From NCBI RefSeq assembly GCF_016909495.1, contig NZ_JAFBFW010000003.1, positions 496,001 to 560,000 on the forward strand: 64,000 bases of DNA, in the 5' to 3' direction. How positions within the stretch are numbered: position 1 is the first letter of the stretch; each line of letters begins with the position of its first letter. Shown one piece after another: positions 33,539-41,932 of this stretch. This DNA comes from Pantoea coffeiphila. Lineage in GTDB: Bacteria; Pseudomonadota; Gammaproteobacteria; Enterobacterales; Enterobacteriaceae. The notes below the pieces were generated by a model that was given only the letters and a program-made list of their open reading frames with translations, did no database searches and was not told the origin of the DNA. Position numbers and translations under genes: made by a program.

Positions 33539-34563
33539 TGCGTAGTCGGCCCCATTCCATTCATCGCCACCCGCTGCGCCCCGCGCTGGCGTTGCCGATT
33601 CTGCTTTGCCTGCTGCTGATCGGCGCGGTGATACATCTGGGCCTTGGCGCGCGTTACATCGGCCCCTCAACCGTGCTACAGGCGCTACTGCACTTCGATC
33701 CGCGCAGCTTCGACCATAAGGTGATTGTGGAGCTGCGGCTGCTGCGGCTGGTCGCGGCCCTGCTGACCGGCGCGGCGCTGGGTGTGGCCGGGCTGTTGCT
33801 ACAGGCGGTGATCCGTAACCCGCTGGGCGAGCCGCATATTCTTGGGCTGAACGCCGGTGCGGCGCTGGCGGTGGTGATCGCCTCGGCGATTGGCGGCGGC
33901 TGGGGCGGTTTGCTGGCCAGCCGCCCGCTGGTGGCCGCCTGCGGTGCCGCCGCGCTGTTTGCGGTGGTGATGCTGCTGGCCTCCGCCGGGCGCAGCGGGT
34001 TGACGCCGCTCAAGGTGACGCTGTGCGGCGTTGCGCTCTCTGCTTTTGCCTCCTCGGTGACCGCCGCAATCCTGATCCTGGACGAGCAGACGCTGCTGGA
34101 AATGCGTACCTGGCTGGCTGGCGATCTCGCCGGGCTGAGCTGGTCCGTGACCGCCGCCGCCGCGCTGCCTGCGCTGGTTGGTATGCTGCTGGCGCTGGCG
34201 ATTGCACCACGGCTTAACGTGCTGGCGCTGGGCGATCAGGTGGCCAGCGGGCTGGGGGTGAATATCGCTCGTACCCGCTTAATCGGACTGATCGCGGCCG
34301 CTCTGCTATGTGGAGCGGCGGTTTCAGTGGCCGGTCCGATTGGCTTTATCGGGCTGGTGGTGCCGCACGTCGTGCGGAGGCTGATGACCGATGATATCCG
34401 CCTGGCGGTGCCGCTCTCGGCGCTGGGCGGGGCGCTGCTGCTGCTGCTGGCCGATCTGGTGGCGCGCGTGCTGATCGCTCCCCAGGAGCTGGCAACCGGC
34501 GTGATGACCGCGCTGGTCGGTGCACCGGTATTTATCTTTATTGCTGCCAGGTACTTCAAATGA
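33538..34563 (+). CDS. siderophore ABC permease 1 (FecCD family)
   Basis: 341 residues, nine to ten transmembrane helices, FecCD/BtuC family. Hallmarks: RLLRLVAALLTGAALGVAGLLLQAVIRNPLGEPHILGLNAGAAL and the C-terminal GPIGFIGLVVPHVVRRL coupling-helix region contacting the ATPase. Starts in a TGATG overlap with the ATPase gene and overlaps the second permease by 4 bp. Paired with the next protein to form the membrane channel. Confidence 0.9.
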   Translation: MRSRPHSIHRHPLRPALALPILLCLLLIGAVIHLGLGARYIGPSTVLQALLHFDPRSFDHKVIVELRLLRLVAALLTGAALGVAGLLLQAVIRNPLGEPHILGLNAGAALAVVIASAIGGGWGGLLASRPLVAACGAAALFAVVMLLASAGRSGLTPLKVTLCGVALSAFASSVTAAILILDEQTLLEMRTWLAGDLAGLSWSVTAAAALPALVGMLLALAIAPRLNVLALGDQVASGLGVNIARTRLIGLIAAALLCGAAVSVAGPIGFIGLVVPHVVRRLMTDDIRLAVPLSALGGALLLLLADLVARVLIAPQELATGVMTALVGAPVFIFIAARYFK

Positions 34564-35612
34564 AAATTACCGCGCAACGGCTGGGGTTTCATCGCCTGAG
34601 GCTGGGGCAGTTCACGCTGCTGCTGCGCCCGCGTCTGTTGCTGCTGGGCCTGCTGCTGGCAGCCGTGGCGCTGCTGCTGGCGGTGTTCGGCATCACTCAG
34701 GGATCGCTGCCCGTTCCCGCTTCGGACATTGGCCGGGCGCTGTTTTACCCGCAGCAGCTGAGTGCGCAGCAGCACTATATCGTCTGGGATATTCGCCTGC
34801 CGCGCCTGCTGATGGCGCTGCTGAGCGGAGCGATGCTGGGGATGGCCGGGGCGGCGATGCAGTCGATCACCCGTAACGGTCTGGCCGATCCGGGGCTGAT
34901 CGGCGTGAAGGAGGGGACCAGCGCGGTGGTGCTGGTGCTGATCCTGCTGTTTCCTTCCCTTAGCCTGCTGTGGCGGCCGCTGGCCGGGATGGCGGGCGGG
35001 CTGCTGGTGGCGCTGATCGTGGTGCTGCTGGCGCGCGACTTCTCGCGGCCGCGTTTTATTCTGATCGGCATCGGCGTTTCCTGGGCGTTTGCTGCCGGAA
35101 TCGGGGTGTTTATGACCACCGCCGACGTGCGCGACGTGCAGACCGCGCTGGTGTGGATGGCGGGCAGCCTGCACGCCGCCACCTGGTCGCTGCTGGCGGT
35201 GGCGTTCTGCTGGGCGCTGCCGGGGGCGCTGATCCTGTTCCTGACCGCCCGTGCATCGGACGTGGCGCTGCTCGGTGACCAGTCCGCTACCGGGCTGGGG
35301 GTAAGGCTCAGGCGGCTGTCGCTGATACGCTTCTGCGCCCCGGTGCTGCTGACCGCCGCCAGCGTATCCTGCGTTGGCAGCCTGGGTTTTGTCGGGCTGA
35401 TCGCACCGCACATGGCGCGCTTTCTGCTGCGCGGCGGCCAGGTAGCGCTGCTCAGCGGCAGCGCGCTGCTGGGCGCACTGCTGGTTCTGCTGACGGATTC
35501 TATCGGGCGGCTGGCATTTGCCCCGCTGCAAATTCCGGCGGGGATTGTGATGGCGCTGGTGGGCGGTCCGTTCTTTCTTCTGCTGCTGTGGCGTCGTCGT
35601 GACGCGTTGTAA
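34560..35612 (+). CDS. siderophore ABC permease 2 (FecCD family)
   Basis: 350 residues of the same family as the preceding gene, with RLPRLLMALLSGAMLGMAGAAMQSITRNGLADPGLIG and SLGFVGLIAPHMARFLL. A FepD/FepG-like heterodimer is expected. The N-terminus is unusually basic (KITAQRLGFHRLRLGQF). The 4-bp ATGA overlap with the preceding gene indicates coupled translation. Ends 16 bp before the start of the binding protein. Confidence 0.9.
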   Translation: MKITAQRLGFHRLRLGQFTLLLRPRLLLLGLLLAAVALLLAVFGITQGSLPVPASDIGRALFYPQQLSAQQHYIVWDIRLPRLLMALLSGAMLGMAGAAMQSITRNGLADPGLIGVKEGTSAVVLVLILLFPSLSLLWRPLAGMAGGLLVALIVVLLARDFSRPRFILIGIGVSWAFAAGIGVFMTTADVRDVQTALVWMAGSLHAATWSLLAVAFCWALPGALILFLTARASDVALLGDQSATGLGVRLRRLSLIRFCAPVLLTAASVSCVGSLGFVGLIAPHMARFLLRGGQVALLSGSALLGALLVLLTDSIGRLAFAPLQIPAGIVMALVGGPFFLLLLWRRRDAL

Positions 35613-35628
35613 AACCCTGAGGATGGCT

Positions 35629-36576
35629 ATGCGCCTGCTACTTTCCCTGTTGTTTCTGACCTGCCTGAGCGCCACCGCTGCCGAACCGACGCAGCAGTTT
35701 ACCGACGATCTGGGCCGTACCGTCACCGTGCCGCTGCATCCGCAGCGTATCGTTTCACTGCACGATCTGGATATCACTATTCCGCTAATCGAGCTGGGCG
35801 TGCCGCCGGTCGCCAGCCACGGTCGAACCCGCGCGGACGGCTCGCATTTCCTGCGTTCCAGCGGGCTGCTGACCGGGGTGGACTTCGACAATTCATCGAT
35901 CCAGTTTATCGGCACCGCCGATATGGATATTGAAGCCATCGCCGCCGCAAAGCCCGATCTGATCATCACCGAACCCAGCCGCAACACCGCCATTGAACAG
36001 CTGGAAAAGATTGCCCCAACGGTCAGTATTGACCATCTGGTAGGCGGCGCGCCGCGTATCTACAGCAAGCTGGCGCAGCTGACCGGCAGTCAGAAGCAGC
36101 TGGCAATCCTCGAGCGCCGCTACCAGGAGCAGATCAAACAGCTGAAGCTGATGGTGGATACTCAGCACATCACCGTCTCGGTGATCCAGGCAAACAAGGG
36201 CAAAATAACCGTTCATCATACCTATCGTGCGCTGGGCCGCGTACTGCGCGATGCCGGATTCCGCTTCCCGCCGCTGATTGACAGCATCCCGGACGGCGAC
36301 CGTATTGAGGTCAGCGCCGAGCGGCTGCCGGAGCTGGACGCTGATTATATTTTCGATACCTGGCGTTCCGACACCGGTGGGAAACCGCAGGAAGAGCTGG
36401 ACGCGATGAACGCGATTATGCCCGGCTGGTGCGAGTTCCTGAACGCCTGCCGCAGCGGTCATTACATTCTGCTGCCGCGTGAAGAGACCATCTCCAACTC
36501 CTTTGCGGCGCTGAGCCTGATGGTGGCGCAGGTACAGTCGCATATCGCCGGGCGCCCGATGCCAGTGGCGAAATAA
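35629..36576 (+). CDS. siderophore ABC substrate-binding protein (FepB type)
   Basis: 315 residues from the ATG at 35629, preferred because GAGG sits 6 nt upstream; the in-frame ATG at 35623 would have the ribosome site against it. Signal peptide MRLLLSLLFLTCLSATA, then PTQQFTDDLGRTVTVPLHPQRIVSL and IEAIAAAKPDLIITEPS, typical of class III iron-siderophore binding proteins. It carries the ferric complex from the outer-membrane receptor to the permeases. Two cysteines near residue 270-280 (WCEFLNAC) may form a disulfide. Confidence 0.9.
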   Translation: MRLLLSLLFLTCLSATAAEPTQQFTDDLGRTVTVPLHPQRIVSLHDLDITIPLIELGVPPVASHGRTRADGSHFLRSSGLLTGVDFDNSSIQFIGTADMDIEAIAAAKPDLIITEPSRNTAIEQLEKIAPTVSIDHLVGGAPRIYSKLAQLTGSQKQLAILERRYQEQIKQLKLMVDTQHITVSVIQANKGKITVHHTYRALGRVLRDAGFRFPPLIDSIPDGDRIEVSAERLPELDADYIFDTWRSDTGGKPQEELDAMNAIMPGWCEFLNACRSGHYILLPREETISNSFAALSLMVAQVQSHIAGRPMPVAK

Positions 36577-36579
36577 TCG

Positions 36580-37719
36580 ATGACGCGTTCGCGCCTGATC
36601 CTGCTGAAACTGCACTGGCTGCTGGGGATTACCCTCGGTGCCAGCCTGTCGTTTATGGCGTTGAGCGGCGTGACGATGAGTTTTGAAGATGAAATTATGC
36701 AGGCCCTCAGCCCGCAGATGACGGTCAGCCCGCCGCAGGGCGGTGAGCCAATGTCGGCGGCGGCGATGATTGCTGCGCTCCGCCAGCAGCGCCCCGGCGA
36801 GCGGCTGATGTCGTTACAGATTGAGCAGCAGGACGATCGTGCCTGGACCGCCGCTTTCCAGCAGGGGAAAGGGCAGCGCAATCAGCGGGTGCTGGTGAAT
36901 CCGTACAGCGGGCAGATCCTCGGGGAAGCGACCGGCGCGGCCTTTTTTGCCACGGTGCGTAATCTGCATCGCTTTCTCTCCCCTGAGGGGGATAACGCCA
37001 TCGGACGAACGATTACCGGTGCCAGCGCCGTCAGCCTGATCTTCTTTGCCCTCTCCGGGCTGTGGCTGCGCTGGACGGCGGGCAGCCGCAGTGCGCGGGA
37101 GTGGCTGCGCCCGGAGTTTCGCCTCAGCGGTCGCGCGCTGTACCGCATGCTGCATCAGGTGGCGGGGACCTGGCTGACCGTGCTCTATCTGGTCAGTGCG
37201 CTCTCCGGCCTGTGGTGGTCATCGCAGTGGTATCGCCAGAGCGTCACCTGGCTGCTCGGCAGCACACCGGCAGAAGTGGTGAAGAAGCCCTTAACTGTGA
37301 AGAAAACGGCGGTGAAGCCCGCGGAGCCGGACTGGGATCGGGTCTGGCAGCAGGTGGTTCAGCGCTACGGCAGTCAGTACCAGTCGGCGCTGCTGTTTCT
37401 TCCTGCGCCGGGGAAGGCGATCCGCGTGCGCGTCCTGCCGCTGGATGCCCCGCACGCCCGCGCGCTGGATGAGCTGAGCATCAATCCCCGCACTCTGAAC
37501 GTCACCCGGCAGACGCTGTACCGCAGCCTGCCCACCGGGGAACGAATTTTAACCGACATGGACCCGATCCATACCGGGGCGCTGTTTGGCATTCCGGGCC
37601 GCATAGCGATAACGATTTCCAGCCTGTGCATGCCGCTGTTTTTTGTCACCGGGCTGCTGATGTATTGGAAGCGGCGGCAGCGCCGCAAAAATCCGGCATC
37701 TTCTGAGGAGCATTTGTGA
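36580..37719 (+). CDS. PepSY-domain membrane protein (PiuB-like)
   Basis: 379 residues with four transmembrane helices: one near 10-30, one near 145-163, one near 196-213 and one near 345-363, with extracytoplasmic PepSY-type regions between. H12 (LKLHWLLG), NLHRFL, MLHQVAG and HTGALFG carry conserved histidines able to hold haem, as in PepSY-TM proteins implicated in reducing ferric siderophores at the inner membrane. It starts 3 bp after the binding-protein stop and overlaps the next gene by 4 bp. Release of iron by reduction is the likely job, by inference from family and position. Confidence 0.82.
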   Translation: MTRSRLILLKLHWLLGITLGASLSFMALSGVTMSFEDEIMQALSPQMTVSPPQGGEPMSAAAMIAALRQQRPGERLMSLQIEQQDDRAWTAAFQQGKGQRNQRVLVNPYSGQILGEATGAAFFATVRNLHRFLSPEGDNAIGRTITGASAVSLIFFALSGLWLRWTAGSRSAREWLRPEFRLSGRALYRMLHQVAGTWLTVLYLVSALSGLWWSSQWYRQSVTWLLGSTPAEVVKKPLTVKKTAVKPAEPDWDRVWQQVVQRYGSQYQSALLFLPAPGKAIRVRVLPLDAPHARALDELSINPRTLNVTRQTLYRSLPTGERILTDMDPIHTGALFGIPGRIAITISSLCMPLFFVTGLLMYWKRRQRRKNPASSEEHL

Positions 37720-38723
37720 ATTTATCAACCGAACGCACCGGGTGGGCTCCACGCCCGCTGGATGCTGAACTGACCGACTATCTGCCGCAGCCGCTGACGG
37801 CGGAAGTCAACGTCGGCTGGCTGACCGCTGACGGTGCCGTGCGCCTGAGCGGGTCCGGCCACGCGCGCTATGTTCTTGAAAAGCTGACCGCCGCGTTTGC
37901 GCATTACCACCCGCAGGCTCGCTTTGCCATTGAGCTGAAGGGCACGCCGACCGCGATGGCCTTCGCCATTAACGATAAGGCGATGTTCAGCGTGATGGGG
38001 CGTGAAATCACCCCGATGGAAAGCGTCCCCTGGCGCAAGCAGCGCGGTGCAGAGCCGCTGGGCATTCGGGTGGCGGGTGCTGCGCTGGATACCCGCCAGC
38101 ATCTGGCAACCTCGCTGGCGGTCTATGTGCATCACGCCAATCCGCTGGCGCGGATAAGCCTCAGCCAGCTGTCCCGGATCTTTACCGCAGGCAATGTCGG
38201 TGGCGATTACAGCCGCTGGGGGCAGCTGGGGCTGGGCGGTGACTGGGCGGATCGGCGGATTGTGCCACTGACTACCCAGCAGTACAGCGGTTTCGGCAGC
38301 TATATGCAGAAACACCACTTTGGCGGGCGGGCGCTCAGCGCCGACTGCGAATATCTGGTCGGCACCGATCGCCTGCTGGAACGGCTGGAGCAGGAGCCGT
38401 CGGCGATATGCGTGGCGGCCATCGGGCGGGAAACGGCCCTGCTGCGCGCGCTGCCGCTGGCTGTAGATGACGCGGGTCCGTGGCTGAACGGCACCGTGGA
38501 TGAGATGACGGCAGGTGACTACGCGCTGGGGCGCTACCTGTGGTTTTATCCGGCAATCCGCCACGGCGGCGGGCTGGATGCGCTACAGCGGGCGTTTCTG
38601 CGCTTCACGCTGTCGCGGCAGGGGCAGCAGATTATTGCCTCCCAGCCCGATGGCTATCTGCCGCTTAGCGCGGCGGATGCCCGGGCGGAGCTGTTACAGC
38701 TGGATCTGGCGGAGGGAGCCTGA
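37716..38723 (+). CDS. PstS-like binding protein without signal peptide, first copy
   Basis: 335 residues starting at a GTG in the GTGA overlap with the PepSY gene. The fold signature is PstS-like (phosphate-binding, type 2 periplasmic fold): SGSGHARYVLEKL, LAVYVHHANPLARISLSQLSRIF, GQLGLGGDW and DGYLPLSAADA. Yet the N-terminus is hydrophilic with no signal peptide or lipobox, so it should stay in the cytoplasm unless exported in another way. The next gene encodes a diverged paralogue. Phosphate binding is not shown, since several ligand loop residues differ. Odd partner for an iron operon; ligand and role unknown. Confidence 0.75.
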   Translation: MNLSTERTGWAPRPLDAELTDYLPQPLTAEVNVGWLTADGAVRLSGSGHARYVLEKLTAAFAHYHPQARFAIELKGTPTAMAFAINDKAMFSVMGREITPMESVPWRKQRGAEPLGIRVAGAALDTRQHLATSLAVYVHHANPLARISLSQLSRIFTAGNVGGDYSRWGQLGLGGDWADRRIVPLTTQQYSGFGSYMQKHHFGGRALSADCEYLVGTDRLLERLEQEPSAICVAAIGRETALLRALPLAVDDAGPWLNGTVDEMTAGDYALGRYLWFYPAIRHGGGLDALQRAFLRFTLSRQGQQIIASQPDGYLPLSAADARAELLQLDLAEGA

Positions 38724-39646
38724 TGTCTGAGTTATTTTGTATTACCGGCAATGACGGCATGGCGTCGCTGATCGAACCGTGGTGCGAGATGCTCTCCGCA
38801 CGGCGGCCGGAGCAGCAGTTTCAGCTCAGCCTGGCCGGTTCATCCACCGCCATCATGGCGCTGGCGGCGGATGCCTGCCTGCTGGCCCCGATGTCGCGCG
38901 CGCCCTGGGCGCAGGAGCTGGCGGCGTTTCGCAACGTTAAGGGCTATCAGCCGACGGGCATTCAGATTGGCTGGTGCGGCCACGGCCCGCGCGCGGGTGC
39001 GAAAACGCCGCCGGCCATCTGGCTGCACCGCGATAACCCGCTGGCCGGTCTGAGCATGGCACAGCTGGCGGCGGTGTTCTCTTCCGGCTCGCCGCAGGGG
39101 GATATCACCTGCTGGTCCCAGTTAGGGCTGGGCGGGGCCTGGCAGCACCGGCGCATTCACCTTTACGGCCTGCGCGACGACGGCAAGTATGCCAGTGCTT
39201 TCCGCCGCGCTCATCTCGGCAATCGGCAATTCCCGCGCCACTACGAGCCGCTGCCGGACCGCCGCGCGGTGCTGGAAGCGGTGGCCGCCGATCCTTTCTC
39301 GCTGGGGGCCGTTGGCTGGTTTAACGCAGCCGCGTTGGGTGACGCAGTGCGCGTACTGCCGCTGGGCCATCATGAAGGGCATTATCATCTGCCAACCGCC
39401 GGGGCGGTGCAGGCGGGGGACTATCCGCTGGGCAGCGCCGTTATGCTGTGGATCGATCTGCCGCCTGGCGGCATCCCTGAGCCGCGTCTGGCGGAATTTC
39501 TGCAGCTGGCGTTGTCCGATGCCGGACAGCAGGTGGTGGCTGCACAAAGCGCATCGCCGGAGGGCTATCTGCCGCTGAATCAGCCGATGCTGCTGGCGCA
39601 GCGTCAGCGACTGGAGCGGCTAATTAACGGAGAAACTCAGGGATGA
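38723..39646 (+). CDS. PstS-like binding protein without signal peptide, second copy
   Basis: 307 residues starting in a TGATG overlap with the first copy. It shares with that copy the order of blocks: WLHRDNPLAGLSMAQLAAVFSSG, SQLGLGGAWQHRRIHLYG and EGYLPLNQPM, indicating an old tandem duplication. It too begins directly with folded-domain sequence (MSELFCITGNDGMASLIEPW) and has no export signal. Overlaps the RpiR regulator gene by 4 bp. Function unknown; a cytoplasmic heterodimer with the first copy is a reasonable guess. Confidence 0.73.
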   Translation: MSELFCITGNDGMASLIEPWCEMLSARRPEQQFQLSLAGSSTAIMALAADACLLAPMSRAPWAQELAAFRNVKGYQPTGIQIGWCGHGPRAGAKTPPAIWLHRDNPLAGLSMAQLAAVFSSGSPQGDITCWSQLGLGGAWQHRRIHLYGLRDDGKYASAFRRAHLGNRQFPRHYEPLPDRRAVLEAVAADPFSLGAVGWFNAAALGDAVRVLPLGHHEGHYHLPTAGAVQAGDYPLGSAVMLWIDLPPGGIPEPRLAEFLQLALSDAGQQVVAAQSASPEGYLPLNQPMLLAQRQRLERLINGETQG

Positions 39647-40545
39647 ACAGATTGCTGACGAAAAAAACGAAAACGCGCGTGGATATCTACGGCGAGCGCT
39701 TTCGCGCCCGGGGGCCGGGGCTGTCGCCGCGGCTGCTGGCGGTGGCCAGCTATATTAACGATAACCGCGAGGTGGTGCTGGAGCACACGGCGATGGAGAT
39801 CGCCGCCGCGACGCAAACTTCCGACGCCACGGTAGTCAGGGCGATTCAGGCGCTGGGATTTGCCGGACTGCGCGATCTCAAGCAGACCATGGAAAGCTGG
39901 TTCGGGCCGGGGATCTCGTCGGCGGAAAAAATGAGTTCAACGGTGAATGCGCTCTCCTGCGACGTGAACTCCAGCATCGACTTCGTTCTTGAAGGGCATC
40001 AGCGCGCCTGCGAAGTGCTGTCGGAACCGCACAATCGTGCCGCCATGTCCCGCGCCGTGGCGCTGCTGGCGGAGGCCCGCCAGGTGGGGATTTTTGGCAT
40101 TGGTGCCTCCAGCATCCTGGCTGAATACGCCGCGCGCCTGTTCAGCCGCAACGGCATTCCCGGCGTTCCCCTGAACCGTACCGGGGTGATGCTGGCCGAG
40201 CAGCTGATCAACCTGCAGCGCGGCGATGTACTGATTATGATGGCGCAGAAGTCGGCGCACCGTGAAGGACTGACGACGCTGCGTGAGGCAAAGCGGCTGG
40301 GTATTCCGACGATTCTGCTGACTCACTCCATTGATTCCCGCTTCAGTAAAGAGGTTCAGGTGGTGATCAACGTGCCGCGCGGCGGGGAGAATGGCAAGGT
40401 GCCGCTGCACGGCACGGTGCTGGTATGCCTGGAGATGATTATTCTGTCGGTGGCCTCCACGGCTCCGCAGCGCACAATTAAGTCGATGAAGCGCATTCAG
40501 GAGCTGTATCGGGCGATTGGTAAATCAGGCGCAAAAAAAGCGTAA
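39643..40545 (+). CDS. RpiR/MurR-family transcriptional regulator
   Basis: 300 residues: N-terminal HTH_6 domain (residues ~25-100; SPRLLAVASYINDNREVVLEHTAMEIAAATQTSDATVVRAIQALGF) and a C-terminal SIS domain (~125-270; VGIFGIGASSILAEYAARLFSRNGI) that normally binds phosphosugars. RpiR proteins generally control sugar catabolism, so one at the end of a siderophore/PstS-like operon is unusual. It starts in an ATGA overlap with the second PstS-like gene, so it is made together with the operon and may regulate it. Confidence 0.85.
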   Translation: MNRLLTKKTKTRVDIYGERFRARGPGLSPRLLAVASYINDNREVVLEHTAMEIAAATQTSDATVVRAIQALGFAGLRDLKQTMESWFGPGISSAEKMSSTVNALSCDVNSSIDFVLEGHQRACEVLSEPHNRAAMSRAVALLAEARQVGIFGIGASSILAEYAARLFSRNGIPGVPLNRTGVMLAEQLINLQRGDVLIMMAQKSAHREGLTTLREAKRLGIPTILLTHSIDSRFSKEVQVVINVPRGGENGKVPLHGTVLVCLEMIILSVASTAPQRTIKSMKRIQELYRAIGKSGAKKA

Positions 40546-40549
40546 GAAT

Positions 40550-40578
40550 ATTCCGGTGAATTCCAGTATTCCCGGAAT
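40550..40578 (+). terminator. possible terminator of the siderophore operon
   Basis: ATTCCGG (40550-40556) and CCGGAAT (40572-40578) form a 7-bp stem with a 15-nt loop soon after the RpiR stop codon; the nearest T-run (40591-40594) is some way downstream, so termination is uncertain. Confidence 0.4.
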
Positions 40579-40772
40579 AGTCGCGCTAATTTTTCCGGTG
40601 CATTATTAATCTTGAATCAGAGCTGTCAGCGTTTTTTTTAGATAAAAATATACTTATATTCATCAAATGCTAAAAAAAAGCGGATGTTTTAGTTTAAAAT
40701 CCGGCGGCCGCAACGGATTGCGATGCGGATAATTTGTGATTTTATCTTCATATTGTGCTGCAGGAGTTTTCA

Positions 40773-41885
40773 ATGGATAGTAATACGCCAGCTCGTACGG
40801 CGACGCATTCTCATGTGTCCTCTGCCATACCTCACTTTATCGATCAAAACACCGAGCTGGACTTGATCGATGTTCTTACTATTATTCTTCGGAAAAAGTT
40901 TACCATTCTGGCTTTTATTATCGTTGCAGCGCTGATTGCTGTGGCGGTGAGCTTCATGATGCCGCAGCGCTGGACCAGCAAGGCGGTGCTCGTACCCGCT
41001 GAGTCCTCACAGTTGAAAAATATCAACGACGCGCTGACTAAAATGTCGGTTCTGGATATTAAAACGGATATTACGGCAGACTCTCTGCTGGCGGATTTTA
41101 TGCGTGATTTTGACTCGCAGCGGCTGCGTGAGAAATATCTGGTTAATACGCGCTACTTTAAGAAACTGGAAGCGCTGACGGCCGGTGATGACGAATCACG
41201 TGATCGATTGATTAACGACATACTGCATGGAAATATTGAGTCACGCAGTTCAATTAAAAATAAAGAGGCGAACAAGAAAGAGTATCTCTATTACGATGTT
41301 GAATATAGTGCAGAAACCGCCGTTGACGCCCGCGATCTGCTGGAAGGCTATATCAACTATGTTGCCCGTGAAGTTAACGATGAACTGTATCGGCGCCTGG
41401 AAAATAAGATCAAGCAAGCCAAAATGAAAGAGAGCGATCTCTATAACCTGGAGATGATGCAGGAGCAAATTAAACACCGCAGCAAGATTGAACGTTTGCA
41501 GTACGCGCTGGATATTGCCAGATCGGCAGGTATCCAAAAGCCATCCTGGAGTAACGGTGGTGTGATTCAGGACGATCCGGATTTTTCGGTCACCCTTGGC
41601 GCTGATGGCCTGGCGCGCAAGCTGGACATTGAGAAATCACTGCCGGTGGGATCGCTGAATGACGAGCTGCAAAATCGCCGGGTGTATATTGAAAAACTGA
41701 ACGCACTCAAGATCGAGCCAACGGATGATATGCCCTTCAAATATATGAGTACCCCCTCTGAACCGCTGACCCGTGATGCCCCCAGGCGTACACTGATGGT
41801 CTTGCTGTTTGCACTGATCGGGCTGGTTGTAGGCTGCGGTTATGTTCTGGCGAAGAGTGTGATGGCGAGTCGCGCGGTGAAGTGA
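40773..41885 (+). CDS. fepE: FepE-type polysaccharide chain-length regulator
   Basis: 370 residues from the ATG at 40773 (CAGGAG ribosome site). Wzz/PCP1 family with TM1 at ~43-63, a long periplasmic coiled-coil domain and TM2 at ~338-360. Shared blocks with E. coli FepE (377 aa) include LDIARSAGIQKPSWSNG and DDPDFSVTLGADG. FepE sets very long O-antigen chains with the Wzy polymerase. No O-antigen genes are nearby. In E. coli the gene also sits among iron-uptake (fep/ent) genes, so the iron-operon neighbour is a recurring arrangement. Confidence 0.88.
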   Translation: MDSNTPARTATHSHVSSAIPHFIDQNTELDLIDVLTIILRKKFTILAFIIVAALIAVAVSFMMPQRWTSKAVLVPAESSQLKNINDALTKMSVLDIKTDITADSLLADFMRDFDSQRLREKYLVNTRYFKKLEALTAGDDESRDRLINDILHGNIESRSSIKNKEANKKEYLYYDVEYSAETAVDARDLLEGYINYVAREVNDELYRRLENKIKQAKMKESDLYNLEMMQEQIKHRSKIERLQYALDIARSAGIQKPSWSNGGVIQDDPDFSVTLGADGLARKLDIEKSLPVGSLNDELQNRRVYIEKLNALKIEPTDDMPFKYMSTPSEPLTRDAPRRTLMVLLFALIGLVVGCGYVLAKSVMASRAVK

Positions 41886-41904
41886 ATGTTATTAAAGGGG
41901 AAAG

Positions 41905-41925
41905 AAGGCGGACAATGTCCGCCTT
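41905..41925. terminator. bidirectional terminator between fepE and NCS1 permease
   Basis: AAGGCGGAC (41905-41913) and GTCCGCCTT (41917-41925) form a 9-bp perfect stem with a three-base loop between convergent genes. T-rich sequence follows it on the minus strand (CTTTCCCCTTT). Confidence 0.75.
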
Positions 41926-41932
41926 AATGGTT

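Noticed and set aside
34236-35993. 585-codon open frame on the minus strand opposite the siderophore permease and binding-protein genes
   Set aside because: Low-complexity Gln/Arg/Pro-rich translation that mirrors Leu/Ala-rich permease codons; the plus strand carries clear FecCD-family and binding-protein genes.
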